Source of the DNA: Ceratodon purpureus
Taxonomy: Eukaryota > Streptophyta > Bryopsida > Pseudoditrichales > Ditrichaceae
Direction of reading: 5' to 3'
Assembly (NCBI GenBank): GCA_014871385.1
Contig: CM026426.1
Coordinates: 22,209,474-22,273,473 of the forward strand
Length of the DNA stretch: 64,000 nucleotides
Shown here: positions 31,380 to 44,290 of the stretch, piece after piece
Layout of the letters: each line of letters starts with the position of its first letter
Numbering within the stretch: position 1 is the stretch's first letter
Position numbers and translations under genes: made by a program
The notes under the pieces: generated by a model
The model's input: the letters and a program-made list of their open reading frames with translations, nothing else
Database searches by the model: none
Told to the model about the DNA's origin: nothing

Positions 31380-34073
31380 CAATCTCTCAATTTTGGGTTG
31401 AGTCCCCGCCTTAGGGATTCCATGTACTCTCTGACTCGCACCATATGTGCACCTCTGAACTTGGACTCCATGATTGTCCTTTCTTTTGATAAACAATTTA
31501 CCAATTCCTTGCACTCCTCATCCTCTTCGTCCCTTGGCTGTTTGATTAATGTTGCTTGTCTAAGTTTGCATACCTTCTCTTAGCTCTGTGACTCTTAGGA
31601 AACCAAGGTCGTGTCTCAGTCCCCAAAGCAGACTTGTAGCCCTGTCTCAGCGCCAGCCTCTTTGATAAAACTCACATACTACGTTCTCCGGTCGAGGCTG
31701 TCTTGGGCACCCCTTGGTACTTACATAACCAGGACTTGACAACTCCCTCCCGTAGACATAGCCTCACTGATTCAACCCTTGGCTTCTCCTTGCCAACCTA
31801 GTCCTTAATACTCTTACCCCCTCCCTGTTACCCTTGGTCCCTCCGTTCTCAGGTATCTCCATAGATAGAATCCAGCGTAACAAGATGCTTTGTTCGTCCC
31901 TACTGTATTTGCTTGCATTGAAGGTGCAAAGGACTTGTGATGCTCTAAATTCATCCAAGGTCATCAAATTGTTCATTATCAACAAGTAGCTCAGCTCCGC
32001 GTGGTAGGCTCTGACACTCTCTCTTTGATGAACCTTTGCAGCATTGAAGAGTTCATCACCACTCTGTAGCCGCACCTAGTCGCCTTCGGAAACTCAAACA
32101 CTACCCAAGGTCTATGTCCTCACTGAGCAGGAGAACAGACCTAAACATAGTTGTGGTCTCCGCACGCTCAGTCCCTTGTTGTGAATCCTTATGTCCCAAA
32201 GGACTTGCTCCTTTTCCAACATCAAAGTGTTGTGGTATGCCTGCACAAAAGTGCTCCAGTGCCAAACCGTAAACTTTTCAAAGTGCCTCCTTTAATTGTC
32301 CCTACTGTCCAATATCAAGTTGAAGGTCTTGACTTCCTTACCTGTTGTCTCTAGAGTGAGGAAGTAGATCTTCCTTACTCGAATCAACTCCTCCATGGCA
32401 AACATATTCTCGTTCACCTCACTAACAAGTGTCTCTTGCGTGAGATCCCGCACAGGACAGAAAATATTGGCATGCAAGCGTCCACCTCACTTTTTGCAAA
32501 GACTTTGAGCCCATGTGAGATGGTGAATTTAGGTCTCTACTCCACATGCCTTTCCGCTCCAACCACTGTGGTAGGGCTTTAAAATATGTCTTCAAGTGCT
32601 CAAATGGACATTGAAGATGTGGAGGCAATGGCATGCATATCTAGTCCATGTATAGAGGAGACCACTCACACTCCTTATGCTTAGAGTTGATTCCAACGCC
32701 CACATCATACCTTGCCATCTCCTCTGCAATGTACGCATCCTTCTCTCGCTCCACTATAGCAATGGGGCTTACCAAAATAGCCTCTAGCAGCGACTCCTTG
32801 TAGGTCGTCTTTATTGCTCCGTAGAATACCACGTTGTCGAGTTGGAGATAGAAACTCTAGATTTTGTTCTTACAATTTTTGGACAAAGGCTGCATTGCAG
32901 CTCTCTACCACTATGAACTAGAGTACACCAATGATGTTCCACAAAAAGTATAAAAAAATAAGAAAATAAGAGAAAACACCCAATATGCTTGGAAAAGAAA
33001 ATATAATGGAAGAAAAAGCAAACAACATGGTGTTTGGAAAGAAAAAATAAAGAAAAAAAATAAAATGCGTACTAAGTGGCGGTACTTATTATGCGTCACA
33101 AGGTTGGGGTTGAACTAGAGAAACTCATGCTGCAGCTATCTCCTTAGGAAGCTGACCCTATGCAACAAGATTCCACAAGGTCGCCATAGGCCGGTGTTCA
33201 AGTTAGCCTTCATGTCAAAGGGCAGAATTTTTGGTGTGTGCTCAAGAGAGGAGTACAGTCCGGGAGGTAAAGTTGGCGGCTTCGGCGTAGTTCGAGGATC
33301 AACATAAGGGAACAACCTGCAAACTTTCTCCCTAACCTCAACCTGTCGCTCAGCCATCTTAAACACCTTGGAGTCATTTGGCAAGCCAACCACCCTTCCA
33401 CAATTTGCCGTATCCACTTTGAACTTTGGCGTTGTAATGCGCTCCGTCAAAGGCGAAGGTTGGTGTTCAGCCCAATGTCCAGGCCGCCTCAAACTCACAT
33501 CTGCTTGCTCCTTCCTAGCCTTGCACTTCAAGACGCGGTGCACATTGCCTCTTGAGGTTACATCGTACCTGACAATGCCAAGGTCTTTACAACGTGCACA
33601 ACGGCACCATTGATCTTACAACCCACTCCTTTTGTGGTGGGGATTTCCGACTGCAAAAATCCCTAGGTTTTTTTCCCAAGCCATGTCTGGCAGTCTTTTG
33701 CTTTCCACACCTTCCTTTGCTCTCTACCCCGCCCCGCATCCTTCCTTATCCTCACTCTTGCATCCCTTCTTGTCCTTGCCCCTACATCTCTTCCTTTCCT
33801 CCCCTCTGCACACCTTGGTGCTCCCGCCGACTCAAGGTGCGGCAACACCTTTGTTTGGAGTGACTTTGCGGCCTCTCGAAGAGCAATCTCCTTGCGGCTC
33901 ACCTTCAACAGGTCTACATTTCTTTGCTTGGTCTTGACATTATGTTTCTTTGAAATAGACGAACTGTCTGTCGTAGCAGATGATCCTCGCCGGGACCTTG
34001 GTGTGTCAGAATTAGAGAGGTCTATGAACTCCAGTGGATAATCCAACTCAACGCCAACGTCCTCCTTCATCAA
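31380..34073 (-). pseudogene. Transposase-like gene remnant, N-terminal part
   Basis: Broken minus-strand frames. 34073-33663: an acidic-start, basic-end region with DLSNSDTPRSRRGSS and RRDARVRIRKDAGR. 33543-33136: Pro-rich, VDPRTTPKPPTLPPGLYSSL. 32832-32422: YDVGVGINSKHKECEWSPLYMD, a TAG at 32641-32643, then ICMPLPPHLQCPFEHLKTYF and GSKSLQKVRWTLACQYFLSCAG. 32075-31764: VLCTFNASKYSRDEQSILL. 31590-31380: RVREYMESLRRGLNPKLRD. The segments follow one another in the same direction, so this looks like one multi-exon gene in decay, continuous with 28161-30583. Function unknown; mobile origin is inferred from the downstream motifs. Confidence 0.45.
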
Positions 34074-34188
34074 TGTTGCTCTTCATTCCTCTTTGGAGTC
34101 AGACTTGACCACCACACGCCTCTACCTTCCAGCCCCATTCCACTGTATCACCTTCCAATGCAAGTGGCTAAGACGTCTTACGAGCACA

Positions 34189-34249
34189 GTTAGTCTATTG
34201 AGTGGGAGTGTTGTAAGTAGGTACCCCAATGTGCCTACAATAGACTAAC
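34189..34249. repeat. Imperfect hairpin
   Basis: GTTAGTCTATTG (34189-34200) is perfectly inverted at 34238-34249. TTGTAAGTAGG and CCTACAA extend the pairing inwards. It lies just upstream of the minus-strand unit 31380-34073 and could be a terminus of that element. GTTAGTCTATTAG recurs near 34446. Confidence 0.55.
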
Positions 34250-35010
34250 TACATCATTTGGAGTACAAGCCAGACAGCATGAGTGCTCCTCGAAACAGGA
34301 CAATCATCCCAGCGAATTCCCCCCAAAACATGTCCCCCACTGATCTAGGATTAGTAGTAGCACCTAGCCACATGTTCTCTCTCTCTACGAGGTTAGCCTT
34401 GGAAGCTGTGAGCTCCAAGAACCTGCGATTGTGTCAATGGGAGCTTGTTAGTCTATTAGTCACCGATGTAAGCGCCGTTTCTGGCATCTGTGAATCTAAT
34501 CAAATTGTATGTCCTGTTATTGCTGTGTCCTTTGCCATTAAGTATTGAGTTTATTCTGTGTGAAAGAGCGTTGCATACACTCTTTGTTTCAGTCAAATCT
34601 TTTCTCCTAGTTCAATACTTAGGCTACCTAAACAACTCAATTAAATCACTAACACATGATTATAAAAATGTGGACCAAAAAAACCATGACATTATTCACG
34701 GCATTTCTACTCTCTCAATGACAATGTTGTCCACTTGACGGGACAACACCACATAGAAGTTCGAACATCGTCCTCAACATTGCTAGGCCTATATCCATGT
34801 CCATTTCGACATTTTGCAACAAAACAAAATTCTAGAACTCGTCCATGGCAAAGTATCCGTGAATCACGTGTACTCTGTAATCAGCGACATTGCGTGAACG
34901 GGAACTCGAATTGATAGCTTACCCAATGCTACTCTCCTAAATTGTAGAAGCTGTAGTATAAATCGGCCATATCTCATGTTCAGAAGTGTACTTGGGACGC
35001 ATTGATTTAC
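34250..35010. other. No supported gene
   Basis: Short plus-strand frames (34258-34548, 34490-34738) without domain features. Nothing else is seen. Confidence 0.35.
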
Positions 35011-36432
35011 TCATGGGCTCGTCCGTTTGCCAGTAATGGAGCTCGAACAAGCCGTATCGTCTGTCTCACCGTTGTCATTACCATGGCGCAGAGCATCCAA
35101 TGCAGCATTTGCGTCGACCCCTATCTGTAAAGTAACAGTTTCCCAACTCTTTACTAGAAGTTCTGTTCCTTGCAAGGACAGTCCGTTGGCGCAATATCTC
35201 GCTGCGTTGTCATCTAATTTCTGGCAAATTTGCCTAAGGACCTCCAATTCCCTTCCAGTATAGTCCGCTTCATAGTCAACGCTATGTGAGGGTGAACATA
35301 ACAAATCTGACTGCAAACTAACGCTGCTGGTAGGTGGAGGGGGGAAGCACAATAAAGTGGACCACAAAAGTGCTTAGCTCATTGCCAATTTCAGCTTGTT
35401 GTGTAAACACGCTAGAAAGTGGCATCTAAAACTTCTTGTTGGGAAATTAAGTTTAGGATACGGAAAGTAGACTTGATGTACTACAACTTCCAAAATTTGC
35501 GTTCGTAGTTGTTAAATTGAGACACCTCTATGAACACGACAAAGTTGAACAAAGTGAATGCAGTCATTTGGAAAAGTGGCCGTATTACATTGTAGTTTTG
35601 ATAGAAATCACTTTTGACTTTGTGGGGTCCTTCGTTTGTACATTACGCTTGTAGAAATGATCCACGTCGCCGTGTTTGCAATCCTGGATTGGCGAAAAGT
35701 ATCCCCGGGACGTTTTTAAAACATTGTTTTTGGTGAAACTTTTTGTGAGGTTTTTTTCACCGAACATTGTTTTTTAAATTGGAAAAAACATCCTCTGAAG
35801 ACAATACAGGGTCCCAAATGAAGAAATTAAGACTTTGGAAAAGTTCATTTTCATGATTTAGAACTAGGGGTTAAATAAAGTTTCAATTGAAGATGTTTCT
35901 TTCATGGAGATGTGCGTAAGATACCCTATGACACCTTAAAAAGTGACTAAAATGCTCAAAAACTACACCAAAATGCTCAAAATCAGCTTTGAGCTACAAA
36001 AAACAGCACACTTCATATTCACTTCCTAGTGATCACATATTGCACTTGGTGGTCCACTTTATTGTGCTTCCCCCCTGGACTTTGAACAAATTGCTGAGTG
36101 GGTAGTAACATCAGACACAAGCAGATAGGAACGTCACTAACATAACCGGCCGGAGGAGCGCATCGACACTTTACCCACTTCTGGCGCATCGCGTCATCTA
36201 CAGAGAACGACCTTCCCCACTGAATTCCGTAAGAACACGTGCAGATAGGTTCTGTTATCCATGAGTATCGAGAGCACGTAATGCATGTGCAGTATCCATT
36301 GCAGTAGTGCCTCGGTCCAAATGGCCCAGATTCGTACTCAGCAATAACCGTTTGTAACCAACTTGGTTCTCCTCCGAACCTGTCACGCGATGAAGTCGTA
36401 ATGCCATAGCCATTCGGAAACGAAGCAGCCAT
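35011..36432 (-). pseudogene. Cysteine-rich gene interrupted by a MITE
   Basis: Minus strand. From the ATG at 36432 a Cys-rich N-terminal half (HYCNGYCTCITC, PICTCSYG, KCRCAPP, ICLCLML; 11 Cys) runs to 36076. There a 737-bp element with a 4-bp duplication breaks the frame. The frame resumes at 35338 (PTSSVSLQSDLLC) and ends at 35011 with a helical region (ELEVLRQICQKLDDNAARYC) and a Ser/Asp tail. Removing the element plus one TGGA copy leaves 681 bases, exactly 227 codons, with no other stop. That strongly supports a real 226-residue gene that is recently or polymorphically disrupted. No family recognised; paired Cys spacing suggests metal binding. No signal peptide is obvious. Confidence 0.7.
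35339..36075. mobile_element. 737-bp MITE with 27-bp TIRs and TGGA duplication
   Basis: The left end GGGGGGAAGCACAATAAAG, continuing to TGGACCAC, is perfectly inverted at the right end (CTTTATTGTGCTTCCCCCC). TGGA flanks both sides (35335-35338 and 36076-36079). The interior has no long frame and is AT-rich. A 4-bp duplication is known for superfamilies such as Sola and Chapaev, but the ends are not diagnostic. The run of six Gs leaves the exact boundary uncertain by a base or so. Confidence 0.85.
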
Positions 36433-38381
36433 TCGTAACAAGCGCGTCACAAATAATTTTTATGCTAGACCCAGCTCGCTCTTCTCCTTTGTCAGTTCTC
36501 GCCCAAGGAGGTAGAGGACAATTAATGTCCGTGATATTTCAGTGGATGTTCCGTAAAGGATGGTTGGACATGGCGGCGGTTCATTCAATACAAAGGTAGT
36601 GGGGTCGCACGAAGTTCATGTTCCTTAATTTAGTGCTGGTGATGAGAGCATACTAATTGCTGTCCATAACCTTTGATGCGTGAAGTGAAGCTTCGAGACC
36701 CGACTGAAGGCAGCGAAGAAAACCCATATTTGCTGAAACGAAGATGTGAGAACGTGGGCACGGTTATGTTGATCGTGGTTTTACCAAGCCCATGTGGAAC
36801 TGTCAAGCGACCCAACCGTAGTGAATTGAGGGGATCTTCAATTGTTCAGTATAAAAATTAAAAAAAAAAAAAATTAAAAAAAAAAAACAATAATAATAAT
36901 AATACACAAATAAATAATTAAAAACAGAAACAAAATAAAATCATAATTGGTGATCATTTTCGAATTCCATTATTCCATGTGAATGGGCTATATGGTGCAA
37001 GTATCAGAAGAGAAATTTGTTGTAATTTACTTGCTCAGAATTGCTCAGAAAAACGCATTGGAAGTTCAGCATTTGACTCTAAGATACAATTAAATTATAT
37101 TAATAAATAAGTAAGTAACAATGGTAATCAAATGAAATTTAAATATAATATTACAGAATCTGTTTACTTGTACTCAGCAAAACTCAGTGTTCGTGCGCCA
37201 TGATCTGGAACAAGAGTCATACAAAGTTACCATCTAAAACTCTTGGGTTCTTGCTGACATTGTGTATTATATTAAAGTGTTTTTGGATCATATGTATTAA
37301 CCACTAAAATTCGTAGGATATTTTTCATCAGAATTGCCTCAAAATAGCCCCTCTTCAAAGCAAGGTAGATTTTGCGAATTTGGGTTTTTTTTTAAATACA
37401 TCTAACTGTAAGATCTCATAGCTAACCTATATGCCTACATGTCCATAAAATCTCACACACTCATTCTTCACCAATTGCAACATTGGAACGTTCAAAATAG
37501 ATAAACAAGTTTTGCATTCCTGCAAAATAAGGGGACAACAGTGTTAGGGAGGCCCAAAAGAACCATTTTTCAAAGTGGAAAATCTATGAGTCTCTCCCTA
37601 TTACTATTACTGAGTGAGTTAGATACTTGTCCAAAACGTACCGTTTTCAACAAAGTTGTGGAAGGTTTCCCAGAAAATCAGAGTCCGCTAGGGGGTATGC
37701 AAAAATTCACTTAAAACTGCCGTTTTTTGACAATACAATACTATAAGAAAAATCCTAGGTTTGAAAATCCAAACAGTGTAAACATGTTGTAGTGCCTTTC
37801 CTATAAATAGAAATTGTAATTTTTGAAAAATATTAATATCTCAATAATTGGTGAGAATTTCATAGTTTTGTTTTTGAGTTAATTTTGACAAGGTTTTTTG
37901 CTAGTTTTAGTTATTAAAAGTATTTAGTTCTCGAAAGAACAAATTAGCAATTATTTAGTTGATTGAACATAATGCACCCAATGTCGATTTATTTATTTTA
38001 AATCTAAAAGATTATTGCGGTATTTATAGAAATATTTTCAGAACTATTTCATATACTTAGTATGGCTGCCCAAAATGCCATTTGAGCAGCTTTTTGCACT
38101 TCAGTTACTATGACTATTGTAATAAATTCATAACTGATGATTAAAAAATTATATTCCTTCAAAGTTCTATTTACGCCTATGTTCACTATAAAATTCGTAA
38201 AATTTTGACTATAAATGAAATCATTGGAACCTGCCAAACTTCTAAAGAAGTCCACTGGGGAGTATTGTTTATGAACGGTTATTTGCCAATCAAATTAAAC
38301 TATAGCACTTTTTGTCGTCATGAGTGGTATTTATGTACAAATCAACCAAACAAAAAACAAAAACAAAAACAAAAACAAAAA

Positions 38382-38424
<43 letters not shown>

Positions 38425-41400
38425 AACTTATGCACTATTCATTTCTTTATTGTTATAGTGATATGCATATGATATGTTCTTTCAAATGTTGACATATGCC
38501 ATGACTGGGTAGATGTGGTGTTATGCTTTTAATTATATCTATTATTTGTTAGTAGACATGTATTATCTTCATTTGGCAATCATTTTTTAATAGTTTAGAT
38601 TTTTAAAAAGAAATAAATTCTAGTTTATAATGTAGTTGTGTGATTGATTGGTTTGATTCTCCAATCAATGTTTTATAATCTTAAGCTCTCGTTGAGGAAA
38701 TTAAGAGTTTCATCTATTGTATGTGGCAATAATCATCTTTCACCACAACGACTTTTTGTGTTCACTAACGTGACAATTTAAATACAAGAGAAGGATTAAA
38801 GAAATTCATGTTCAAACATTCATTCATAACAAGTTTTAAACACCTATATATATTCTGCATGACCTATATAGTTTAGTATGTTGCACTGTTTAGAGGAAAA
38901 CAAAATTACAGAGATTTTAATAATTTATGGAAGATGATTGAAAAAAATTGGCAACCATAATGTCTATTTAGAATATTTTTAAATAATAAAAAATTCAAAA
39001 CAAATCAAATCGGTATGAATTTTATTATAACTGTTTGTTGTAAGAAGGACTGAAATTTCACTTCTATTTCTAATATAAATACCGAATATTTAAAACATAC
39101 AAGTTAAGAGTGTACAATGCACTTTAGGTCAAAAGGTTATCTGATATCACGAAAATTTAACGAATTACCTCTGTTCAAAATTCCAAATATACTTATAACA
39201 TAATTTGTAAATCAATTTGCACCTTCAGATTCCAATAAAAGTGGAGTACAATTTTACCGTTTCAATAACGACTAGATAGAAATTTGACTATCTTGCAAAG
39301 AATTATACATACATTCATTTGTGTTGGTTACAAATATATATGATTTTTTATTTTTACTTTTTCATTTAGATAATCGACTGCAGCTGTACAATACATCTAA
39401 ATATATGGCCAGTATAAAACTCATTTTATAGAATTTCGTTTTATACTTAAACAACTAATTTTTTAAAATTACACCATTCTTCTACAGGATGTCCTTAACT
39501 TTTTTTATTGCAACAAGTAATGATCATGAGGAGATTCATGCAAAAACTTACGATCAATATCAGTAATGCAATTATTACTAGAAGATACAGTTATAATAGA
39601 CAAGTGAGTCATAATTGTTTTTCGAATCAAAAAATTATAATATTTTTCTTAACCTCATCATTCAATTTACATGGTATGTCGTTAATAAAATCTAATCATT
39701 TATTTACCTACGATAATACGTGTACGGATTTCACTGTTATAACTGTAGCCAAACAATAAAAACCTTAAAAAAACTTTGCCATGTAAGTTTTCAATAACAA
39801 GAACAAGTAAAATGTGCAAAATGCAACAAACATGAATGAAAACAAAATTCAAATATTAAAAATTAAAAAAAAAAAAAGTTACGGATGCATTGAACAATGA
39901 GGACCGTGATCAACACGAATTTAAATTATTTTATAAGCACTGCAAAAAAATGTTGTATTAATTTTTATACTCTAAAAATAGGCATGTCTTAATAAATAAC
40001 ATAAATGAATGTTTATTCCGCATATATTTGTATGCAGAGGTAGTTTCTAGATTTAGTTTGTTGTAGGTATTCGTCATGAGTACTTCAAATCATCCGATTT
40101 GAATGTTTAACTGATGACTATTTGCAAATGCACAAAACCGGAACTCCGAGAAACTTCTTCACAAAGCTTGCAGGAACTTCCTGCATTGCATATGTATGAA
40201 GAGTATGAAGAACTTCTTCAAGAAGGTTAAAACTTACGAAGCCGTGCAAGCTCTGAGGCTCAGCAAATTCAATAAAATAGATAGATACTTAAATATAAAT
40301 TGAAATAGAAGGAAAGGGAAATAAATAATTAAAATACGAACTACCTCACAGAATTATTGCAAATTTCCTTTTAAAATGTTTAAAAACTTACATATATTTT
40401 ATCAAAGGTTTCAATAAAATAAACATCAAATTAAAGCCAACTACATCATGAAGTTTAATCTTTTTAAAAAAAGAATTAGTACATGACAATTGCATATTCA
40501 CTCTGTGAATATAATAAGAAAACATTGCGCATAAAAACTTTCTTTAGAGAACAATACTATAAAATCCATTCGGTCCAGCGAATGTCCATAGTCGAACTAA
40601 AACTTGCTGAATAATATATTCATGGTCCCGTGTTTAAACTCATGCTAAAATTATAACATGAAAAATATGCGTAGAACATGGGCATGATACTTTTATGTGT
40701 GTTTGGCTACATAGAGTGTGCAAATCATAGGGAATCATGTTTGGAAGACCCACATGTAGCTCAACTCTATGGCGTGTTATCTTTCACCAATCGCTTCCTG
40801 ATCTTTTTCGATCAACAAAAGAACTCGAGGTGTTTCAAAGCTGAGAGATTTTTAATACATGGAGAGATTGCGAATAAACTCTCGATGCCGTGAACCTCCT
40901 TAAAGAAAATGCATAGAATCGCAAACTTGAGTTTAAATTATATTAAAATTATACTTTATTGCAATGATATCATCCTCAGGGTTTAATCTTTAGATTTGCA
41001 CCGTAATAATATTATAGCAGTTGAAAAATAATTTCATTGCTAATATTATTTGAATTTTTTTTATAATCTTTACATGTTTTTCAATCCACGTAGGTTAATG
41101 AACATTAATTAAACAAAAATCCTGTACAAGTATGCATAAAATAAATAAAGTTACAATTTTTACCTATACATCTGTCCTACATATTTTTTGTTTACATTAC
41201 TTGTAATCACTTGCAATCTTTATCAACCCATGTGGACCCGTGATGAATTCCCTAGACTTTTACATCATGTTCTTTGGAAATCATGCTATGTATTATAACA
41301 AAGCTTTCAAGAAGTACCTTTTCATCCACTCTCATTTATATTCTCCTAAAATGTAAATATATCAGTTATGTTCTAATGCAATTGTACTTATTAGTATCAT

Positions 41401-42073
41401 TGTTTTTTTGGAATCTGACAATTGTTTGTTCGACAATTCAAATGTAATGTGTAAATTTCACAAGATTAAAATTGAGGATTTCAAATTCTGCAATCTAAAA
41501 CAATGTCTATTTATTCCACAACGACGATAATTGAATACTACTTAATTAGTAAAAGACGGATAGTTTATTAATGATGAGATTTATGAAAATACAATTATAA
41601 AAAAACAAATGAAGTAGTAAGCATATTGGGGATGCAAACAAGGAAATTAATATTAAATACAAAGTAATAATTTTACAATACAATCTTCTTGTTAAATTAA
41701 TGCATTGAAAAAACAAATTTCATTGATTTGACTTTAAACTATTTATTCGAATAATGTTGCTGATTAGAAGGCAAAAGATATAGGAACATCCTTTGATGAT
41801 GCATGTTCCACAAACTTCAAAAAGAACTCCTTGTCCTCAAAAGTTTGTTAAAAACAAGCTTAACCCCTTTTGCATCTTCGTGTTTGGATACATTATAGAG
41901 TACATGAGGTTTTTCAGCATACTTGGATCGTTCTGAGGGTATAAATGGGCGATGGAGAGTCACTTTTGAATCGTGTTTTTTTTTGTGAGGGGAGATGCTA
42001 AGTTCGGCGAGGGGACCCACAAATCACATTTGCTAAAATCGAAACTAAGAATTTTACAAAAAATGGCAAGTGC
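36433..42073. other. AT-rich gene desert
   Basis: 5.6 kb of AT-rich DNA without a supported gene. The first 400 bp hold the upstream region of the Cys-rich gene. Low-complexity stretches: A-rich runs at 36847-36903, (CAAAAA)n then a pure A tract at 38354-38422, and an A run near 39867. Small frames such as 39508-39759 and 40678-40893 have no features and are not called. No terminal repeats found. Confidence 0.5.
38354..38422. repeat. (CAAAAA)n followed by poly-A
   Basis: Several CAAAAA units grade into about 40 uninterrupted As. This may be the 3' tail of an old retroposon or simple slippage; no retroposon body is recognised on its left. Confidence 0.7.
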
Positions 42074-42096
42074 GGGGGGGGGGGGGGGGGGGGGGG
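42074..42096. repeat. Run of 23 Gs
   Basis: An uninterrupted G tract on the plus strand. Length may be inexact because of sequencing or assembly. Similar runs occur at 50813-50840, 53564-53581 and near 54106. Confidence 0.8.
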
Positions 42097-42831
42097 TGCA
42101 ACTTGGTTGCATTCTACAATACAGTAGCCGGTAGAGGTATGGGAACCAGTGCACGACCCTAGGTAGTACCCCCACGGTGAACTGGCCGCGTCCAGATGTG
42201 ACGCAGCCGTGGGGGTTTCCCGGTGCAATCACCACCGGCGCTGCCCGCTAATGCCAGGCATGTGTTGTCATGGGGGCCACACATTGGCTGAGAACCTGCG
42301 GTACACCTGAGGGAGTCCGGGTAGTTCCGTGTCCCATGACAGGGAACTACCCAACCGCCTCGGAGCCAGGACAGCCAACTCGCGGATCAGAGTCCTCGCC
42401 AGCGAATGCAACCTGTCCACGAAGTCCCAACTCACAAACATTTTTGAACTGAATAGAGATTTAGTTAGAAGGAAAGAGATGCGGGTCCAAAAAAAGGTCC
42501 GCCCACACATTTACAAAGAGAAGAGCCCAATACTTCTACTGCTTCGGAGCACCAAATGGGCATCGGAATGTCACCACTGCTCAAGTCCAGCGGCTATACC
42601 TATCTCTAAGCAGCGCACGAATCCACAATACCTCACACACACCGAGTACTGGAGAGAAACTAACATTCTATACACTGAAAAATCCAGTCACATCTATTTA
42701 CAGAGTAGCTCCTTGAGCTCCCCTCTGCACGCCAAATCCCGCATTCTTGTGAACCGTGGCCCCGGGTCGCAGCAGTCAAGAGAAGCCCGTCTACGCCTGT
42801 ACTGATAACGCATGGCCCATCCGCGAGTTGC
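42097..42831. other. 3' flank of the B3 gene, no other gene
   Basis: Contains the probable 3' UTR of the B3 gene. Frames on both strands are short, and none has domain features. Confidence 0.4.
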
Positions 42832-43823
42832 TTAGACCCGAGCAACCTCAAACTCCGCCACACCCAATTTCACAAACACAAGGGTATCACCCAACTTCAG
42901 CTCATTCACGGCCACAAAGTCGATCCACCCCTTCGTCAAGTGCTTAAAAGTTTGCCTCTGGGAAATATATGTCGCAGATTTCACAAGCATAGTGCGGAGC
43001 GGCCCTTGCAGAGTGTACCACAGCCCTTCGAAGTGACCGTCGCCGAGGCTGGGCCAGAATGGCGTGGGGATGTCCTGGATAGATGGCTACAAACGAGGAT
43101 CTCAGAGAGACGGACTTTAGCCATAGCCAACTTCGGACACCTCCATCCGGTTAGAGTCCGGGTAAGGAGTACTGCAAGGAAAAGCAGAAATGCGTCGGGG
43201 AATGCAAGGGGGAAGCAAGGTCCTCACCAATCTCGTAGACGGGAATGGCCGCACGTGGCACGCACGCAGGGTTTTGCGGAAGTGGGGACGGAGCTCCGTT
43301 TGGGGGGACGATGGGGGCGTAACCGGCCTGGCGATCTCCACCTGGCGGCGGTGTATGGTAACGGCCAACGTGCGATTGTCTGCGGACTCCACCACCAGCA
43401 GCGTCCCGATCGCCACATCGTTGTCGACAACGAACTTGCGCCATCCGTCACTGACTGTGAAGGAGGACAGACGACGGTCTGTGACGCCGTGGGTGCGGAA
43501 CTGCACGGGCCACTGATTCGTGGTGGGCATAGACGTCACGACTGTGCAGTCCCGCGAAGAGGGGAAGCCACAGCGGCGTGTGAATTTCTCGGGTATCTCC
43601 TGTCAACCATGAAAACGATTGTCAGGCTCCATGAACGCTTACGGTGGCTCAGGAAATGTGCATAAACTTACGTTGCCTTAGCTCTCGGGAAGACCGGAAT
43701 TCAGGGGACTCGAGAACTCACCAGACACTGTCGCTGGGCCTTCGAGTTGATGTTGGCGGTGAAATAGAGGACTTCGAGGTCCTCCATCTCCTGAACAGCA
43801 TCCCTCTCGAAGTGGTCCGCCAT
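42832..43823 (-). CDS. Double B3-domain (REM-like) DNA-binding protein, three exons
   Basis: Minus strand, exons 43823-43722, 43599-43228 and 43074-42832. Junctions are CTG|GTGAGT...GACAG|GAG and TTG|GTGAGG...TCCAG|GAC, all in phase 0, giving 238 residues. The start ATG sits in a good context (ACCATGGC). The first B3 domain (residues about 17-105) shows LEVLYFTANI, EIPEKFTRRCG, QWPVQFRTHG and SDGWRKFVVDNDVAIGTLLV. A Pro/Arg linker follows. The second B3 domain (about 159-238) shows DIPTPFWPSLG, LWYTLQGPLRTMLV and HLTKGWIDFVAVNELKLGDT and ends at VARV. B3 proteins are plant-specific nuclear transcription factors; two tandem B3 domains without other modules resemble the REM group. I see no lesion, so it is likely a live gene. 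The second donor is inferred and could differ slightly. Confidence 0.85.
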
Positions 43824-44290
43824 GGTCGCTGAAGTGCTGGAGGATACGAGTCGGAATGTGAACACAACAGCGGGATGGGAGCACTGTGGTCTGCAGCGAA
43901 GAGGGAGATGGAGTTAGCAAATGCTCAAGGCAAGGTGTGGCACGTGAATAAGTCAATGAGAGAGTGAGGAGAACTGGACGATAAGCTTAGGGGTGAAGTA
44001 CCTCTTACGGTGTAGGAGAAGCAGGCGTTTATTAGTGGAAGCGGCCATTCAATGCTGTGGGGCGGCATTCATCAGCTCCAGCAGCCACGGATTAGACTGG
44101 AGCCAAGACTAAATCCAATCCGGCTCATGTAGAACGTCCCGTCAACAGTGATTGCAGTTCTCTGGATGTCGGCGGCACTTAAAGAAAACAACAATCATTA
44201 GTATCGTGAGTAGAAGAGGGAGGATCCGCCTAATTACACTCCGAGAGTGACTAGAAGGAGGACTGACTGTGATCATGACTACAGATCTAT
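43824..44290. promoter_or_regulatory. Upstream region of the B3 gene
   Basis: No gene seen. On the minus strand an AATAAACGCC stretch near 44020-44035 followed by pyrimidine-rich sequence is a weak TATA candidate about 200 bp before the ATG. Confidence 0.3.

Noticed and set aside
36433-42073. Possible tRNA or small RNA genes in the AT-rich desert
   Set aside because: I found no cloverleaf-compatible A/B-box pair by eye; a tRNAscan-type search would be decisive.
42940-43665. 241-codon plus-strand frame
   Set aside because: It overlaps antisense to the B3 gene, has no domain, and its composition follows from the GC-rich exons.
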